Of a DNA stretch of 64,000 bases, positions 30,114-43,277 are shown piece after piece (the stretch's first letter is position 1; each line of letters starts with the position of its first letter). The position numbers and the translations under genes were made by a program. The notes beneath the pieces were generated by a model, which was not told where the DNA came from, searched no databases, and saw only the letters and a program-made list of their open reading frames with translations. The DNA comes from Streptomyces griseoloalbus (GTDB lineage: Bacteria > Actinomycetota > Actinomycetes > Streptomycetales > Streptomycetaceae). The stretch is from positions 62,001-126,000 of the forward strand of contig BMUD01000003.1 in assembly GCA_014650015.1 (NCBI GenBank), in the 5' to 3' direction.

Positions 30114-32238
30114 TGCGTACCCACACCGCCTCGTCTCCGCCCCGGGCCATCCGGGCCGCCTGCGCGGCCTTCAGGGCGCCCGCCAGGGCGGCGCCGGTGC
30201 CCGGGGGGACGCGGATGAGGGCGCGGTCCCACGGCTCACCCGGAGGCGGCGCTCCCGGCCGTCGTGGGCGACCCGCCGGGATGACCGGCAGGGGGATCGG
30301 CCCCAGCACCTCGGCCCGCGCGGGCAGTTCGACCGCGCGAAGGAACTCGGCCACCGCCCCGCCCGGCCCCGACACCGACGCCATCCGCGACACCGGCGGG
30401 AACCCCAGTTCGGCGCGCTCGGCCAGTTCCCGCACCGCGTGCCCGACCGGATCCCAGCGCACCAGCGCCTGCACCGGCCGCAGCGTCGGTTCGGCGACCA
30501 CCACCACCGTGCCGCCCGCCGACTGCGGACGGACCAGCGCCGCCGCACCGATCCAGCGGCGCAACGCGTCCTCCCCGGCCCGCAGATCGGGCCGGCCCAG
30601 CATGGCCCACCCGTCCAGCAACAGCGCGGCCGCGTAGCCGCCCTCCGCCACCGGCTCCGCACCCGGTGTGCTCACCACCAGCGCGGGCGCTCCCGGCACC
30701 GTGTCCAGCACATGCTCGCGCCCCGAGGTCCGCACCGGAACCGCCGGGAACGCCCGGCCCAGCTCCTCGGCGGTGCGCCGGGCCCCCACCACCTGGGCCC
30801 GCAACCGGAACCCGCCGCACTCGGGACAGTGCCAGCCGCTCTCCTCGCGACCGCACCAGCCGCACCGCAGGTCGTCGGAACCATGCGCTTCGAGCGGCCC
30901 GGCGCAGTGCCGGCACCGCGCCGGTGTCCGGCAGTTGGCGCACGCCATCCGCGGCACATATCCGCGGCGGGGCACCTGCACGAGCACCGGCCCGTGCCGC
31001 AGTCCCTCCCTGACGGCCTGCCAGGCGAGCGTCGGCAGCCGCGCCGCTCGTGCGGCCTCGTCGCGCGCGAGATCCCCGTCCCCGACGGTCCGCACCAGCG
31101 GTGCGGCGGCCCGGACCCGCTCCCTCGCGGCGATCAGGGGCCTGGCCCAGCCCGTCTCCACGAGCTGGGCGGCCTCCACGGTGCAGCTCCAGCTGCCCAG
31201 CAGGAAGCCGCACTTGTCCTGCGCCGCCCTCAGCAGCAGCACCTCACGGGCATGCGGCTGCGGGGCGTGCTGCTCGCTGTGGCTGTCGTCGCCGTCGTCC
31301 CACACGGCGACCAGTCCGAGGTCCCGCACCGGGGCGAACATCGCCGCCCGCGTCCCGATGACCGCCCGTACGGATCCCCGCCGCACGGCGAGCCACTGCG
31401 CGTACCGGTTCTCCGGCCCGGCGTCGGCGGTGAGCACCGCGTGCCGCCCCTGGCCCAGCAGTTCGGTGAGCGCGGCGTCGACACGGGCCACGGCCCGTCC
31501 GTCCGGCAGGACGGCCAGCGCGCCGCGCCCGGAGGCCAGGGTCGCCGCGACGGCCCGGGCGAGTTCCTCGCTCCACCCCGGCCCCGGCAGCGCGTTCCAC
31601 ACGGCCCGCGGGGCGCCGCCCGAGGCCAGTGACTCCAGGAACGCCGGCCCCTGCTCGTACCGGTCCCAGGAACCGGGACCGGGCGCCGGGGGCGGCGGCA
31701 GCGGGGCGGGCGAGGGCCGTTGCTCGGCGCGTGCGTTGCGCGGCGGCACGGCGAGCTGGAGGACGTCGGCGAGGCTGCCCGCGTACCGGTCGGCGACCGC
31801 CCGGGCGAGCCCCAGCAGCTCCTCGCTGAGCACCCGCTCGGGCGAGACGACCTGGGCCAGCGCCGCCAGGGGCCCCGAGTAGTCGGACTCGGCGAGCCGC
31901 TCGACGAGGAATCCGCCGATCAGTCCGCCCCCCTCGCGCCGCCCCTCGCGCACCCGGTGTCGTCCGGCCCCGAACCGCACCCGCACCCGCACCCCGGGCT
32001 GGGCGTCGGCGTCCAGCTCCTCGGGCACGGCGTAGTCGAAGTAGCGGTCGAGATGGAGCACGCCCTTGTCGACGAGGACCCGGGCGACGGGCAGGTGCCC
32101 GGCCAGGGCGGCGCCCCGCCAGGTCCGCGGCTTGGCGCGAGGCGCCTTGGCCTTGCGCACGCTCTCCCGAATGAGCGCGAGCTGCTCGGGCGGCGCACCC
32201 TCCGCGCCGCCGTCCGGTCGTCCGTTCTCGCTGCTCAC
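30091..32238 (-). CDS. priA: Primosomal protein N' (PriA), actinobacterial form without intact helicase motifs
   Basis: 715 aa. N-terminal 3'-DNA-binding domain (about 45-150), degenerate helicase core, zinc module with paired CxxC motifs (CANCRTPARCRHC and CGWCGREESGWHCPEC) and a C-terminal domain. The Walker A GKT is absent, and the DEAH position reads WDDGDD, so ATP-driven unwinding is doubtful; this is a known trait of actinobacterial PriA. GTG 32238 (SSENGRP) chosen; GTG 32259 is in frame. A TAAGAAT box ends 7 bases before GTG 32238, so the mRNA may be leaderless. The stop lies inside the 120-bp repeat array. Confidence 0.88.
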   Translation of the reverse strand: MSSENGRPDGGAEGAPPEQLALIRESVRKAKAPRAKPRTWRGAALAGHLPVARVLVDKGVLHLDRYFDYAVPEELDADAQPGVRVRVRFGAGRHRVREGRREGGGLIGGFLVERLAESDYSGPLAALAQVVSPERVLSEELLGLARAVADRYAGSLADVLQLAVPPRNARAEQRPSPAPLPPPPAPGPGSWDRYEQGPAFLESLASGGAPRAVWNALPGPGWSEELARAVAATLASGRGALAVLPDGRAVARVDAALTELLGQGRHAVLTADAGPENRYAQWLAVRRGSVRAVIGTRAAMFAPVRDLGLVAVWDDGDDSHSEQHAPQPHAREVLLLRAAQDKCGFLLGSWSCTVEAAQLVETGWARPLIAARERVRAAAPLVRTVGDGDLARDEAARAARLPTLAWQAVREGLRHGPVLVQVPRRGYVPRMACANCRTPARCRHCAGPLEAHGSDDLRCGWCGREESGWHCPECGGFRLRAQVVGARRTAEELGRAFPAVPVRTSGREHVLDTVPGAPALVVSTPGAEPVAEGGYAAALLLDGWAMLGRPDLRAGEDALRRWIGAAALVRPQSAGGTVVVVAEPTLRPVQALVRWDPVGHAVRELAERAELGFPPVSRMASVSGPGGAVAEFLRAVELPARAEVLGPIPLPVIPAGRPRRPGAPPPGEPWDRALIRVPPGTGAALAGALKAAQAARMARGGDEAVWVRIDPPDIG

Positions 32239-32504
32239 GCTTGCATTCTTACCAAACACGACGGACAGCGGCGCCGGGCCCGAGGTCGGCCCGGGTACGG
32301 ATCACGAACGCCCGACGGCGCTTGTGCCTTGGGCCACTGGGCCATACCGGTCCCGGACCGGCAGCGGGATTCGAACCTGCGAGGGGTTCACCCGGAAGTA
32401 TCCGCGCCCTTCGCAACCGGCCGGGACGCCGCCGCGCTCCCACCGCAGGGCTCTCCCGTACGGCGTGCGCGGGCATGTCCGCCGGGCCGGGCCCCGGACA
32501 CACC
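32239..32504. other. Intergenic region with a tRNA T-arm-like remnant
   Basis: Between priA and the metK terminator. On the minus strand at about 32363-32379 there is GCAGGTTCGAATCCCGC, which looks like a tRNA T-arm with one mismatched pair. The seven bases that follow (TGCCGGT) find no partner at the right distance, and no anticodon arm is visible. No gene seen. Confidence 0.4.
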
Positions 32505-32545
32505 GAGGCCCGGCCCCTCGAAAGGTCGAAAGGGCGCCGGGCCTC
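32505..32545 (-). terminator. metK terminator hairpin
   Basis: Ten-base-pair stem, GAGGCCCGGC (32505-32514) against GCCGGGCCTC (32536-32545), 20 bases after the metK stop; the loop can pair further. No U tract. Confidence 0.75.
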
Positions 32546-32565
32546 GGGCAGACGCGGGGTGGGGC

Positions 32566-33774
32566 CTACAGCCCCGCCGCCTTGCGCAGCGCGTCCACGC
32601 GGTCGGTGCGCTCCCAGGTGAAGTCGGGCAGCTCACGGCCGAAGTGGCCGTAGGCGGCGGTCTGGGCGTAGATCGGGCGCAGCAGGTCGAGGTCGCGGAT
32701 GATGGCGGCCGGGCGCAGGTCGAAGACCTCGTCGATGGCCTTCTCGATCCGCTCGGTCTCGACCTTCGCGGTGCCGAAGGTCTCCACGAACAGGCCGACC
32801 GGCTCGGCCTTGCCGATCGCGTACGCCACCTGGACCTCGCAGCGGGTGGCCAGGCCCGCGGCGACCACGTTCTTGGCGACCCAGCGCATCGCGTACGCCG
32901 CCGAGCGGTCCACCTTGGAGGGGTCCTTGCCGGAGAACGCGCCGCCGCCGTGGCGGGCCATGCCGCCGTAGGTGTCGATGATGATCTTGCGGCCGGTCAG
33001 GCCGGCGTCACCCATCGGGCCACCGATCTCGAACCGGCCGGTGGGGTTCACCAGCAGACGGTAGTCCTCGGTCTCCAGCTTGATGCCCTCGTCCAGCAGC
33101 GCCTTCAGCTCCGGCTCCACGACGAACTCGCGGATGTCGGGGGCGAGCAGCGACTCCAGGTCGATGTCGGAGGCGTGCTGGGAGGAGACGACCACCGTGT
33201 CCAGACGGACCGCCTTGTCGCCGTCGTACTCGATGGTGACCTGGGTCTTGCCGTCCGGACGCAGGTAGGGGATCGTGCCGTTCTTGCGCACGTCGGACAG
33301 GCGCTTGGACAGGCGGTGCGCGAGGAAGACCGGCAGCGGCATCAGCGTCGGCGTCTCGTCCGTCGCGTAGCCGAACATCAGACCCTGGTCGCCGGCGCCC
33401 TGTCGGTCCAGTTCGTCCTCGTCGCCCTCGACGCGGGCCTCGTAGGCGGCGTCGACACCCTGCGCGATGTCCGGGGACTGCGCGCCGATGGACACCGAGA
33501 CGCCGCAGGAGGCGCCGTCGAAGCCCTTCTTCGACGAGTCGTAGCCGATCTCCAGGATCTTGTTGCGCACCAGCGTCGCGATGTCCGCGTACGTCTTGGT
33601 GGTGACCTCACCCGCCACGTGCACCAGGCCGGTGGTGATCAGGGTCTCGACGGCGACCCGGGAGGTCGGGTCCTCGCGGAGCAGGGCGTCGAGAATGGTG
33701 TCGCTGATCTGGTCAGCGATCTTGTCGGGGTGACCCTCGGTCACGGACTCCGAGGTGAACAGACGACGGGACAC
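32566..33774 (-). CDS. metK: S-adenosylmethionine synthetase
   Basis: 402 aa enzyme forming SAM from methionine and ATP. Motifs: [16 protein letters not shown] at the N-terminus (ATP/Mg site), [36 protein letters not shown] (P-loop-like) and a normal C-terminus. GTG 33774 follows AGGGAGC and matches the family start; the frame extends 20 codons more but without conserved sequence. The 5' region up to 34011 shows a possible -10 (TAAACT near 33855) and no recognisable SAM riboswitch. Confidence 0.97.
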   Translation of the reverse strand: MSRRLFTSESVTEGHPDKIADQISDTILDALLREDPTSRVAVETLITTGLVHVAGEVTTKTYADIATLVRNKILEIGYDSSKKGFDGASCGVSVSIGAQSPDIAQGVDAAYEARVEGDEDELDRQGAGDQGLMFGYATDETPTLMPLPVFLAHRLSKRLSDVRKNGTIPYLRPDGKTQVTIEYDGDKAVRLDTVVVSSQHASDIDLESLLAPDIREFVVEPELKALLDEGIKLETEDYRLLVNPTGRFEIGGPMGDAGLTGRKIIIDTYGGMARHGGGAFSGKDPSKVDRSAAYAMRWVAKNVVAAGLATRCEVQVAYAIGKAEPVGLFVETFGTAKVETERIEKAIDEVFDLRPAAIIRDLDLLRPIYAQTAAYGHFGRELPDFTWERTDRVDALRKAAGL

Positions 33775-33954
33775 AATGCTCCCTGGGGTTGCAGCGGCTG
33801 CTGGCTGATCATTGGCGAACGGCGGGGGCTGCACCCGACGCCGTCCGTGAAACAGTTTATCGGTCGCGCTCCACCACGGGTCCCCCTGTCTCGCCTCGCG
33901 AGAGTGCTGTGACCTGCGGCACGGGCATTCTGCCCATGCGGGGCGGGCTTGACC

Positions 33955-33991
33955 AGAGGCGCCACGCCCCCGCGGGCGGGGTTTCGGCGCA
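33955..33991 (-). terminator. Probable coaBC terminator hairpin
   Basis: CCCCG (33968-33972), four bases, CGGGG (33977-33981), within an outer GCGCC/GGCGC pairing, about 25 bases after the coaBC stop. Short but GC-rich. Confidence 0.45.
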
Positions 33992-34011
33992 TCGGACGGA
34001 CACCGGATCGC

Positions 34012-35214
34012 TCATCCGAGGCGTTCGGCCACCAGGTCCCACACGATGTCGGCCAGGGCCTCCTTCGGCCCGTGCGCGACGGGCGTCTCACTGCCGTCGG
34101 CGCCCAGCACCACGGCCTCGTTCTCCTCGGAGCCGAAGGTCTTTCGCTCCCCCACCTCGTTCACCACCAGCAGGTCGCAGCCCTTGCGCTTCAGCTTGGC
34201 GCGGCCGTTGGCGAGCACGTCGTCGGTCTCGGCGGCGAAGCCGACGATCACCTGTCCGGCGCGCGCCCGATCGCCGGAGATCTCTGCGAGGATGTCCGGA
34301 TTGCGCACCAGGGTGATGGGCGCGGGCTCCTGGCCGTCCTTCTTCTTGATCTTCCCGGCCGCGTAGACCGCCGGGCGGAAGTCGGCGACGGCCGCGGCCA
34401 TGACCACCGCGTCCGCGTCGGCTGCGGCGCCGAGGACGGCTTCGCGCAGTTCCACGGCCGTCCCCACGGGAACGACGTCCACGCCGGCGGGATCGGGCAG
34501 CACGGCGTTGGCCGCGATCAGGGTGACGCGGGCGCCCCGCGCGGCGGCGGTGCGGGCGAGGGCGTAGCCCTGCTTGCCGGAGGAGCGGTTGCCGAGGAAG
34601 CGGACCGGGTCGAGGGGCTCGCGGGTGCCTCCGGCGCTGACGACGACGTGCCGCCCCCGGAGGTCCGGTGCGGTGACGCCGCGGGCCAGCACCCGGCGGC
34701 AGACCTCGAAGATCTCGCCCGGGTCGGGCAGCCGGCCCTTGCCGGTGTCGACGCCGGTGAGCCTGCCGACGGCCGGTTCGATGACGACGGCGCCCCGCGC
34801 GCGCAGGGTCGCCACGTTCTCCTGGGTGGCCGGGTGCTCCCACATCTCGGTGTGCATGGCGGGGGCGAAGACCACTGGACAGCGGGCGGTGAGCAGGGTG
34901 TTGGTGAGGAGGTCGTCGGCCAGGCCGTGGGCGGCCTTGGCCAGCATGTCCGCGGTGGCGGGGGCGACGACCACCAGGTCGGCGTGCTGCCCGATCCGGA
35001 CGTGCGGCACCTCGTGGACGTCGTCCCAGACCTCGGTGGAGACGGGGTTGCCGGAGAGCGCGGACCAGGTGGCGGCGCCGACGAAGTGCAGCGCGGAGGC
35101 GGTGGGTACGACGCGGACGTCGTGCCCCGACTCCGTCAGCCGCCTGAGCAGCTCACAGGCCTTGTACGCGGCGATGCCACCACTGACCCCCAGAACGACC
35201 TTCGGCTTGTCCAC
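34012..35214 (-). CDS. coaBC: Bifunctional phosphopantothenoylcysteine decarboxylase / synthase
   Basis: 400 aa, coenzyme A pathway. The N-terminal CoaC flavin decarboxylase (VLGVSGGIAAYKACELL, and FAPAMHTEMWEHP with the substrate-binding motif) is fused to the CTP-dependent CoaB synthase (VVSAGGTREPLDPVRFLGNRSSGKQG, KIKKKDG lysine segment). Normal length, GTG at 35214. A strong hairpin (35261-35295) lies between it and rpoZ, so it may be only partly co-transcribed with gmk-rpoZ. The older name is dfp. Confidence 0.96.
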   Translation of the reverse strand: MDKPKVVLGVSGGIAAYKACELLRRLTESGHDVRVVPTASALHFVGAATWSALSGNPVSTEVWDDVHEVPHVRIGQHADLVVVAPATADMLAKAAHGLADDLLTNTLLTARCPVVFAPAMHTEMWEHPATQENVATLRARGAVVIEPAVGRLTGVDTGKGRLPDPGEIFEVCRRVLARGVTAPDLRGRHVVVSAGGTREPLDPVRFLGNRSSGKQGYALARTAAARGARVTLIAANAVLPDPAGVDVVPVGTAVELREAVLGAAADADAVVMAAAVADFRPAVYAAGKIKKKDGQEPAPITLVRNPDILAEISGDRARAGQVIVGFAAETDDVLANGRAKLKRKGCDLLVVNEVGERKTFGSEENEAVVLGADGSETPVAHGPKEALADIVWDLVAERLG

Positions 35215-35260
35215 CGTCTCTCCCCGGACCTCGGAAACCTTCGACCAACCCCATGAGACA

Positions 35261-35295
35261 CCACAGGCCCGGCAGACGTGCTGCCGGGCCTGTGG
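35261..35295 (-). terminator. Strong hairpin between rpoZ and coaBC
   Basis: Perfect 15-base-pair stem, CCACAGGCCCGGCAG (35261-35275) against CTGCCGGGCCTGTGG (35281-35295), with a 5-base loop. It lies 29 bases after the rpoZ stop and 46 bases before the coaBC start. Terminator or attenuating hairpin that sets coaBC level relative to rpoZ. Confidence 0.8.
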
Positions 35296-35324
35296 AAAAG
35301 TCAGCTACAAGCTGCTGATACGAC

Positions 35325-35597
35325 TTACTGCCCGGGGCCGTCGACGGCCTCGGAGGTCAGCAGTCCCGCGTTGATCTCGCGCAGGGCGATCGAGAGCGGC
35401 TTCTCGTGGACATGGGTGTCGACGAGGGGACCGACGTACTCGAGCAGGCCTTCGCCGAGCTGCGAGTAGTACGCGTTGATCTGGCGGGCCCGCTTGGCCG
35501 CGTAGATCACGAGGCTGTACTTCGAGTCCGTGGCCTCGAGGAGCTCGTCGATCGGCGGGTTGATGATGCCCTCGGGCGCGGAGATGGAAGAGGACAC
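35325..35597 (-). CDS. rpoZ: RNA polymerase omega subunit
   Basis: 90 aa. Omega helps assemble and stabilise RNA polymerase. The pattern [30 protein letters not shown] (residues about 12-41) is the omega core, and the gmk-rpoZ-coaBC order is widely conserved. GTG start at 35597. A palindrome ATGCAG-T-CTGCAT (35624-35636) sits just upstream, between gmk and rpoZ. Confidence 0.96.
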   Translation of the reverse strand: MSSSISAPEGIINPPIDELLEATDSKYSLVIYAAKRARQINAYYSQLGEGLLEYVGPLVDTHVHEKPLSIALREINAGLLTSEAVDGPGQ

Positions 35598-35659
35598 GCT
35601 CTACCTTCCGATGGATGGGAAAGATGCAGTCTGCATGATCGCTGAACGATCACTCACGA

Positions 35660-36217
35660 TCACACGACGTTCATCAAGGCTAGCAGCTCGCGGGCCACAC
35701 CCTCGACGGAGGTGTTGACCAGGGTGGTGTCGAACTCCGGCTCGGCCGCCAGTTCGGTCCTGGCGGCGTCCAGACGACGCTCGATGACCTCGGGCGACTC
35801 GGTGCCCCGGCCCGTGAGCCTGCGCACGAGCTCCTCCCAGGAGGGCGGAGCCAGGAACACCAGCTGGGCCTCGGCCATGGACTCACGGACCTGCCGCGCG
35901 CCCTGGAGGTCGATCTCCAGCAGCACGGGCACACCCGCCTCCAAATGCTCCAGCACCGCCGCGCGAGGAGTGCCGTAACGGTTGTCGGCGAACTCGGCCC
36001 ACTCCAGCAGCTCACTGTTGGCGATCAGCTTGTCCATCTCCTCGTCGGTGACGAAGAAGTAGTGGACTCCGTGCCGCTCGCCCGGGCGGGGCTTGCGGGT
36101 CGTCGCCGACACCGAGAGCCAGACCTCGGGGTGTTCCTTGCGCATATGGGCGACGACCGTGCTCTTGCCGACCCCGGAGGGGCCGGAGAGCACGGTCAGC
36201 CGCGGACGTTCACTCAT
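35660..36217 (-). CDS. gmk: Guanylate kinase
   Basis: 185 aa, phosphorylates GMP to GDP. P-loop [15 protein letters not shown], then [23 protein letters not shown] (GMP-binding region) and [13 protein letters not shown]. Length as in the family. ATG at 36217, 37 bases after the sIHF gene, in the conserved sIHF-gmk-rpoZ-coaBC cluster. Confidence 0.97.
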   Translation of the reverse strand: MSERPRLTVLSGPSGVGKSTVVAHMRKEHPEVWLSVSATTRKPRPGERHGVHYFFVTDEEMDKLIANSELLEWAEFADNRYGTPRAAVLEHLEAGVPVLLEIDLQGARQVRESMAEAQLVFLAPPSWEELVRRLTGRGTESPEVIERRLDAARTELAAEPEFDTTLVNTSVEGVARELLALMNVV

Positions 36218-36254
36218 GCAGCGATTATTCCAGGAATCCCGCAGTGCTCGGGAC

Positions 36255-36578
36255 TCAGGAGCCGGTGCTGCCGAACTCGCGCTCCAGGGAGGCGATCTGG
36301 TTGGAACCGAGACCGCGCACGCGGCGGCTCTCGGAGATGCCCAGTCGCTCCATGATCTGCTTGGCGCGGACCTTGCCCACGCCCGGCAGCGACTCGAGCA
36401 GGGCGGAGACCTTCATCTTGCCGATGACGTCGTTCTCCTGGCCCTGCTTGATGACCTCGTGCAGGGAGGCGCCGGAGTGCTTGAGTCGATTCTTGACCTC
36501 GGCCCGCTCCCGGCGAGCCGCGGCGGCCTTTTCGAGCGCGGCTGCGCGCTGTTCAGGGGTAAGGGGCGGAAGAGCCAC
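36255..36578 (-). CDS. sihF: Integration host factor, actinobacterial type (sIHF)
   Basis: 107 aa basic nucleoid protein of the actinobacterial IHF type, unrelated to the HU-like IHF. A long N-terminal helix ([26 protein letters not shown]) precedes a helix-two turns-helix domain ([22 protein letters not shown], then [11 protein letters not shown]). The streptomycete homologue binds DNA without strong sequence preference and affects topology, sporulation and antibiotic production. GTG 36578 gives exactly the known 107 aa length. A promoter with -10 TAGTCT is likely upstream in 36579-36834. Confidence 0.94.
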   Translation of the reverse strand: MALPPLTPEQRAAALEKAAAARRERAEVKNRLKHSGASLHEVIKQGQENDVIGKMKVSALLESLPGVGKVRAKQIMERLGISESRRVRGLGSNQIASLEREFGSTGS

Positions 36579-36834
36579 GCCTACGTCACCTCGGATGTCG
36601 AACTGTCGGATACGGACCGGTGAGGAACCTAGTCGCCCCACACCTGAGGAGCCACGAGCAACACAGTCGCCCGTTCACTCTCCGTCGGAGACTAGCGGCC
36701 AACTCCGCCGGAGTCAGCGAGAACTGCGGAAAAGTCCTGGTCAGCCTCCGTCAGGCCAGACATTTAAGACATACTGCCCTGGATTTGAGGATGTATCCAG
36801 AGTCCGGCGACCACGGAATCCCTCGTCGGCCGGT

Positions 36835-37680
36835 TCAGGCCGGCGTCACGGCGGCCCGGATCTCCTCCGCGAACCGCTCCGCGGCGTCACGCAGAGCGAC
36901 CGTGTCGGGACCGTGGCGCAACACACCCCGGCTGACGTTCGGCACGACATTGCGCACCGCGCTCCCGAAGACCGCCGGCAGATCGGCCGCCGTGGCGCCC
37001 TGGGCGCCGATGCCGGGCGCGAGGATCGGGCCGCCCATGTCCAGGTCGTACGAGGACAGGTCGCCGAGCGTCGCGCCGACCACGGCGCCGAACGACCCCA
37101 GGGGCTCCTCGCCGGCGTTCTCCAGGGCCAGGTGACCGAGCATGGTGGCCCCGATGGTGCGTCCGTCGGCGCGGACCGCGTGCTGGACCTCGCCGCCCTC
37201 CGGGTTGGACGTCAGCGCGAGCACGAACAGCCCGGTGCCGCTCTCCCGGGCCAGCGCCACGGCCGGGCTCAGCGAGCCGTAGCCGAGGTACGGCGAGACG
37301 GTGAGCGCGTCGGAGAACAGGGGCGCGTCCTTGTGCAGGAAGGACGCGGCGTAGGCGGCCATGGTGGAGCCGATGTCCCCGCGCTTGGCGTCCATGACGA
37401 CCAGCGCCCCGGCCGCCCGCGCCTCCCGCACGGTGTCCTCCAGCACGGCGACGCCGCGCGAGCCGAAGCGCTCGAAGAAGGCGCTCTGCGGCTTGAGCAC
37501 GGCGACCTGGCCCGCGACCGCCTCGACGACCGTGCGGCTGAACCGCTCCAGGCCCGCCACGTCGTCGTTCAGGCCCCACTCGGCCAGCAGGGAGGCGTGC
37601 GGGTCGATGCCCACGCACAGCGGCCCGCGCTCGTCCATCGCGCGGCGCAGACGGGCGCCGAAGGGTTCGAGACCAGTCAT
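36835..37680 (-). CDS. pyrF: Orotidine 5'-phosphate decarboxylase
   Basis: 281 aa, last step of UMP synthesis. It is of the long PyrF type 2 form, with the catalytic [12 protein letters not shown]-like stretch (here [15 protein letters not shown]) and [13 protein letters not shown] phosphate-binding loop near the C-terminus. The ATG at 37680 overlaps the pyrD stop (ATGA). It is the last gene of the pyr operon. The 256 bases after it, before the sIHF gene, hold no gene but include an AT-rich patch (about 36755-36800). Confidence 0.95.
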   Translation of the reverse strand: MTGLEPFGARLRRAMDERGPLCVGIDPHASLLAEWGLNDDVAGLERFSRTVVEAVAGQVAVLKPQSAFFERFGSRGVAVLEDTVREARAAGALVVMDAKRGDIGSTMAAYAASFLHKDAPLFSDALTVSPYLGYGSLSPAVALARESGTGLFVLALTSNPEGGEVQHAVRADGRTIGATMLGHLALENAGEEPLGSFGAVVGATLGDLSSYDLDMGGPILAPGIGAQGATAADLPAVFGSAVRNVVPNVSRGVLRHGPDTVALRDAAERFAEEIRAAVTPA

Positions 37681-38783
37681 GCCGTCTTCCTCACGTCGGC
37701 GCCCACCGCGTCGGCGAGCGTGGCGTACGGGCTCGTGCGCAGGCGGGCGGAGAGTCCCTTGTGCATGGCGCGGCCCCAGAAGGGGCCTTCGTAGATGAAC
37801 GCGCTGTAGCCCTGGACCAGCGTGGCACCGGCCAGGATGCGCTGCCAGGCGTCCTCGGCGTTCTCGATGCCGCCGACGCCCACCAGGGTGATCCGGTCGC
37901 CCACGCGCGCGTAGAGGCGGCGCAGGACCTCCAGGGAGCGTGCCTTGAGGGGCGCGCCGGACAGGCCTCCGGTCTCCTCGACGACGGCGGGACCGGACGT
38001 CAGGCCGAGTCCCTCGCGCGCGATGGTGGTGTTCGTCGCGATGATGCCGTCCAGACCGAGTTCCACGGCCAGGTCGGCGACCGCGTCGACGTCCTCGTCG
38101 GCGAGGTCGGGGGCGATCTTCACCAGCAGCGGCACCCGGCGGGCGGGGACCGCACGGTCGGCGGCCTCGCGGACGGCGGCGAGCAGCGGGCGCAGCGCCT
38201 CGGTGGCCTGCAGATCGCGCAGCCCCGGCGTGTTCGGCGAGGAGACGTTGACCACCAGGTAGTCCGCGTACGGCGCCAGCCGCTCGGCGGACGTCACGTA
38301 GTCCGCGACCGCCTCGCTCTCCGGTACGGCCTTGGTCTTGCCGATGTTGACGCCGACGACCGTCCTGAAGACGGGCGTGCGGGAGGCCAGGCGGGCGGCG
38401 ACGGCCAGCGAGCCGTCGTTGTTGAAGCCCATGCGGTTGATCAGCGCACGGTCCGCGACCAGGCGGAACAGCCGCTTCTTCGGGTTGCCGGGCTGCGGCT
38501 GACCGGTCACGGTGCCGATCTCGACGTGGTCGAATCCGAGCATCGCCATGCCGTCGATGCCGACGGCGTTCTTGTCGAAGCCGGCGGCGAGGCCGAAGGG
38601 GCTGTGCAGGCGCAGCCCGAGGGCCTCGGTGCGCAGCTCCTTGTGGCGGGGGGCGAGCACCGCGGCGACGAAGGTACGCAGCACGGGCACCCGCGCGACG
38701 CGACGGATCCAGCCGAAGGCCAGGTGGTGGGCCTGCTCCGGGTCCATCCGTCGGAAGAGCAGAGTGAAGAGAATCTTGTACAT
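37677..38783 (-). CDS. pyrD: Quinone-dependent dihydroorotate dehydrogenase (class 2)
   Basis: 368 aa FMN enzyme oxidising dihydroorotate to orotate. The N-terminal helices ([23 protein letters not shown]) mark the membrane-associated class 2 type, which passes electrons to quinone. Further motifs: [37 protein letters not shown] (active-site Ser) and the C-terminal [27 protein letters not shown] phosphate loop. ATG 38783 has GAGGA upstream, directly after a strong hairpin that separates it from carB. Confidence 0.96.
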   Translation of the reverse strand: MYKILFTLLFRRMDPEQAHHLAFGWIRRVARVPVLRTFVAAVLAPRHKELRTEALGLRLHSPFGLAAGFDKNAVGIDGMAMLGFDHVEIGTVTGQPQPGNPKKRLFRLVADRALINRMGFNNDGSLAVAARLASRTPVFRTVVGVNIGKTKAVPESEAVADYVTSAERLAPYADYLVVNVSSPNTPGLRDLQATEALRPLLAAVREAADRAVPARRVPLLVKIAPDLADEDVDAVADLAVELGLDGIIATNTTIAREGLGLTSGPAVVEETGGLSGAPLKARSLEVLRRLYARVGDRITLVGVGGIENAEDAWQRILAGATLVQGYSAFIYEGPFWGRAMHKGLSARLRTSPYATLADAVGADVRKTA

Positions 38784-38797
38784 GGTGTCCTCATGAA

Positions 38798-38827
38798 GAG
38801 GGGGACACCGTTTCCGGTGTCCCCCTC
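38798..38827 (-). other. Perfect hairpin between carB and pyrD
   Basis: GAGGGGGACACCG (38798-38810), TTTC loop, CGGTGTCCCCCTC (38815-38827): 13 perfect pairs in a gap of 50 bases between two genes of one operon, ending 14 bases before the pyrD start. It may be an intra-operon terminator, a processing site or an mRNA stabiliser; there is no U tract. Confidence 0.8.
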
Positions 38828-38833
38828 GGGGTG

Positions 38834-42134
<3,301 letters not shown>

Positions 42135-42142
<8 letters not shown>

Positions 42143-43277
42143 GCTGGCCCTCCATCAGGGAAACGAAGCGGTCGAACAGGTACGCGGCGTCGTGCGGGCC
42201 CGCTGCCGCTTCGGGGTGGTACTGGACGCTGAAGGCCGGCCGGTCGAGCAGCTGGAGGCCCTCGACCACGTTGTCGTTCAGACAGACGTGGGACACCTCG
42301 GCACGGCCGAACGGCGTGTCGGAGACCTGGTCCAGCGGGGCGTCGACGGCGAAGCCGTGGTTGTGCGCGGTGACCTCGACCTTGCCGGTCGTACGGTCCT
42401 GCACCGGCTGGTTGATGCCGCGGTGGCCGTACTTCAGCTTGAAGGTGCCGAAGCCGAGGGCGCGGCCCAGGATCTGGTTGCCGAAGCAGATCCCGAACAG
42501 CGGGGTGCCGCGCTCCAGGACGCCCCGCATCACGGAGACCGGGTGGTCGGCGGTGGCGGGGTCGCCGGGGCCGTTGGAGAAGAAGACACCGTCCGGGTCG
42601 ACGGCGTAGACGTCCTCCACGGTCGCCGTGGCGGGCAGCACATGCACCTCGATGCCGCGCTCGGCCATGCGCTGCGGGGTCATGCCCTTGATGCCGAGGT
42701 CGACGGCGGCGACGGTGAACCTCTTCTCGCCGATCGCGGGGACGACGTACGGCTCGGTGGTGGCGACCTCGGCGGACAGGTCGGCGCCCTTCATCTGGGG
42801 CGCCTCCTGGACGCGGGCGAGCAGCGCGGCGTCGTCGCGCACGGCGTCGCCGCTGAAGATGCCGACGCGCATGGCGCCGCGCTCCCGCAGGTGCCGGGTG
42901 AGCGCGCGGGTGTCGATGCCGCTGATGCCGACGACACCCTGCGCGGCGAGTTCGTCGTCCAGCGAGCGCCGCGAGCGCCAGTTGGACGGCACGCGCGCGG
43001 GGTCGCGCACGACGTAGCCGGAGACCCAGATCCGCTTGGACTCGGCGTCCTCGTCGTTGACGCCGGTGTTGCCGACGTGCGGGGCCGTCATCACCACGAC
43101 CTGGCGGTGGTACGACGGGTCGGTGAGAGTCTCCTGGTAGCCGGTCATGCCGGTGGAGAACACCGCTTCGCCGAAGGTCTCCCCCACCGCCCCGTAGGCA
43201 CGGCCGCGGAAGATCCGGCCGTCCTCCAGGACGAGTACGGCGGGAACCTTGGCGGTTCCCCTGGTGGAGGTTGTCAT
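42135..43277 (-). CDS. carA: Carbamoyl-phosphate synthase, small (glutamine amidotransferase) subunit
   Basis: 380 aa. N-terminal CarA domain ([32 protein letters not shown]) and C-terminal class I glutaminase with the nucleophile in [17 protein letters not shown] and the His/Glu of [16 protein letters not shown]. It supplies ammonia to CarB. The ATG at 43277 overlaps the stop of the upstream membrane protein gene (ATGA), so it is translationally coupled in the pyr operon. Confidence 0.97.

Noticed and set aside
32340-32440. Complete tRNA gene
   Set aside because: T-arm-like sequence only; acceptor stem partner, D-arm and anticodon arm cannot be formed.
33775-34011. SAM riboswitch upstream of metK
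   Set aside because: None of the conserved SAM-I core sequences could be found on the minus strand.
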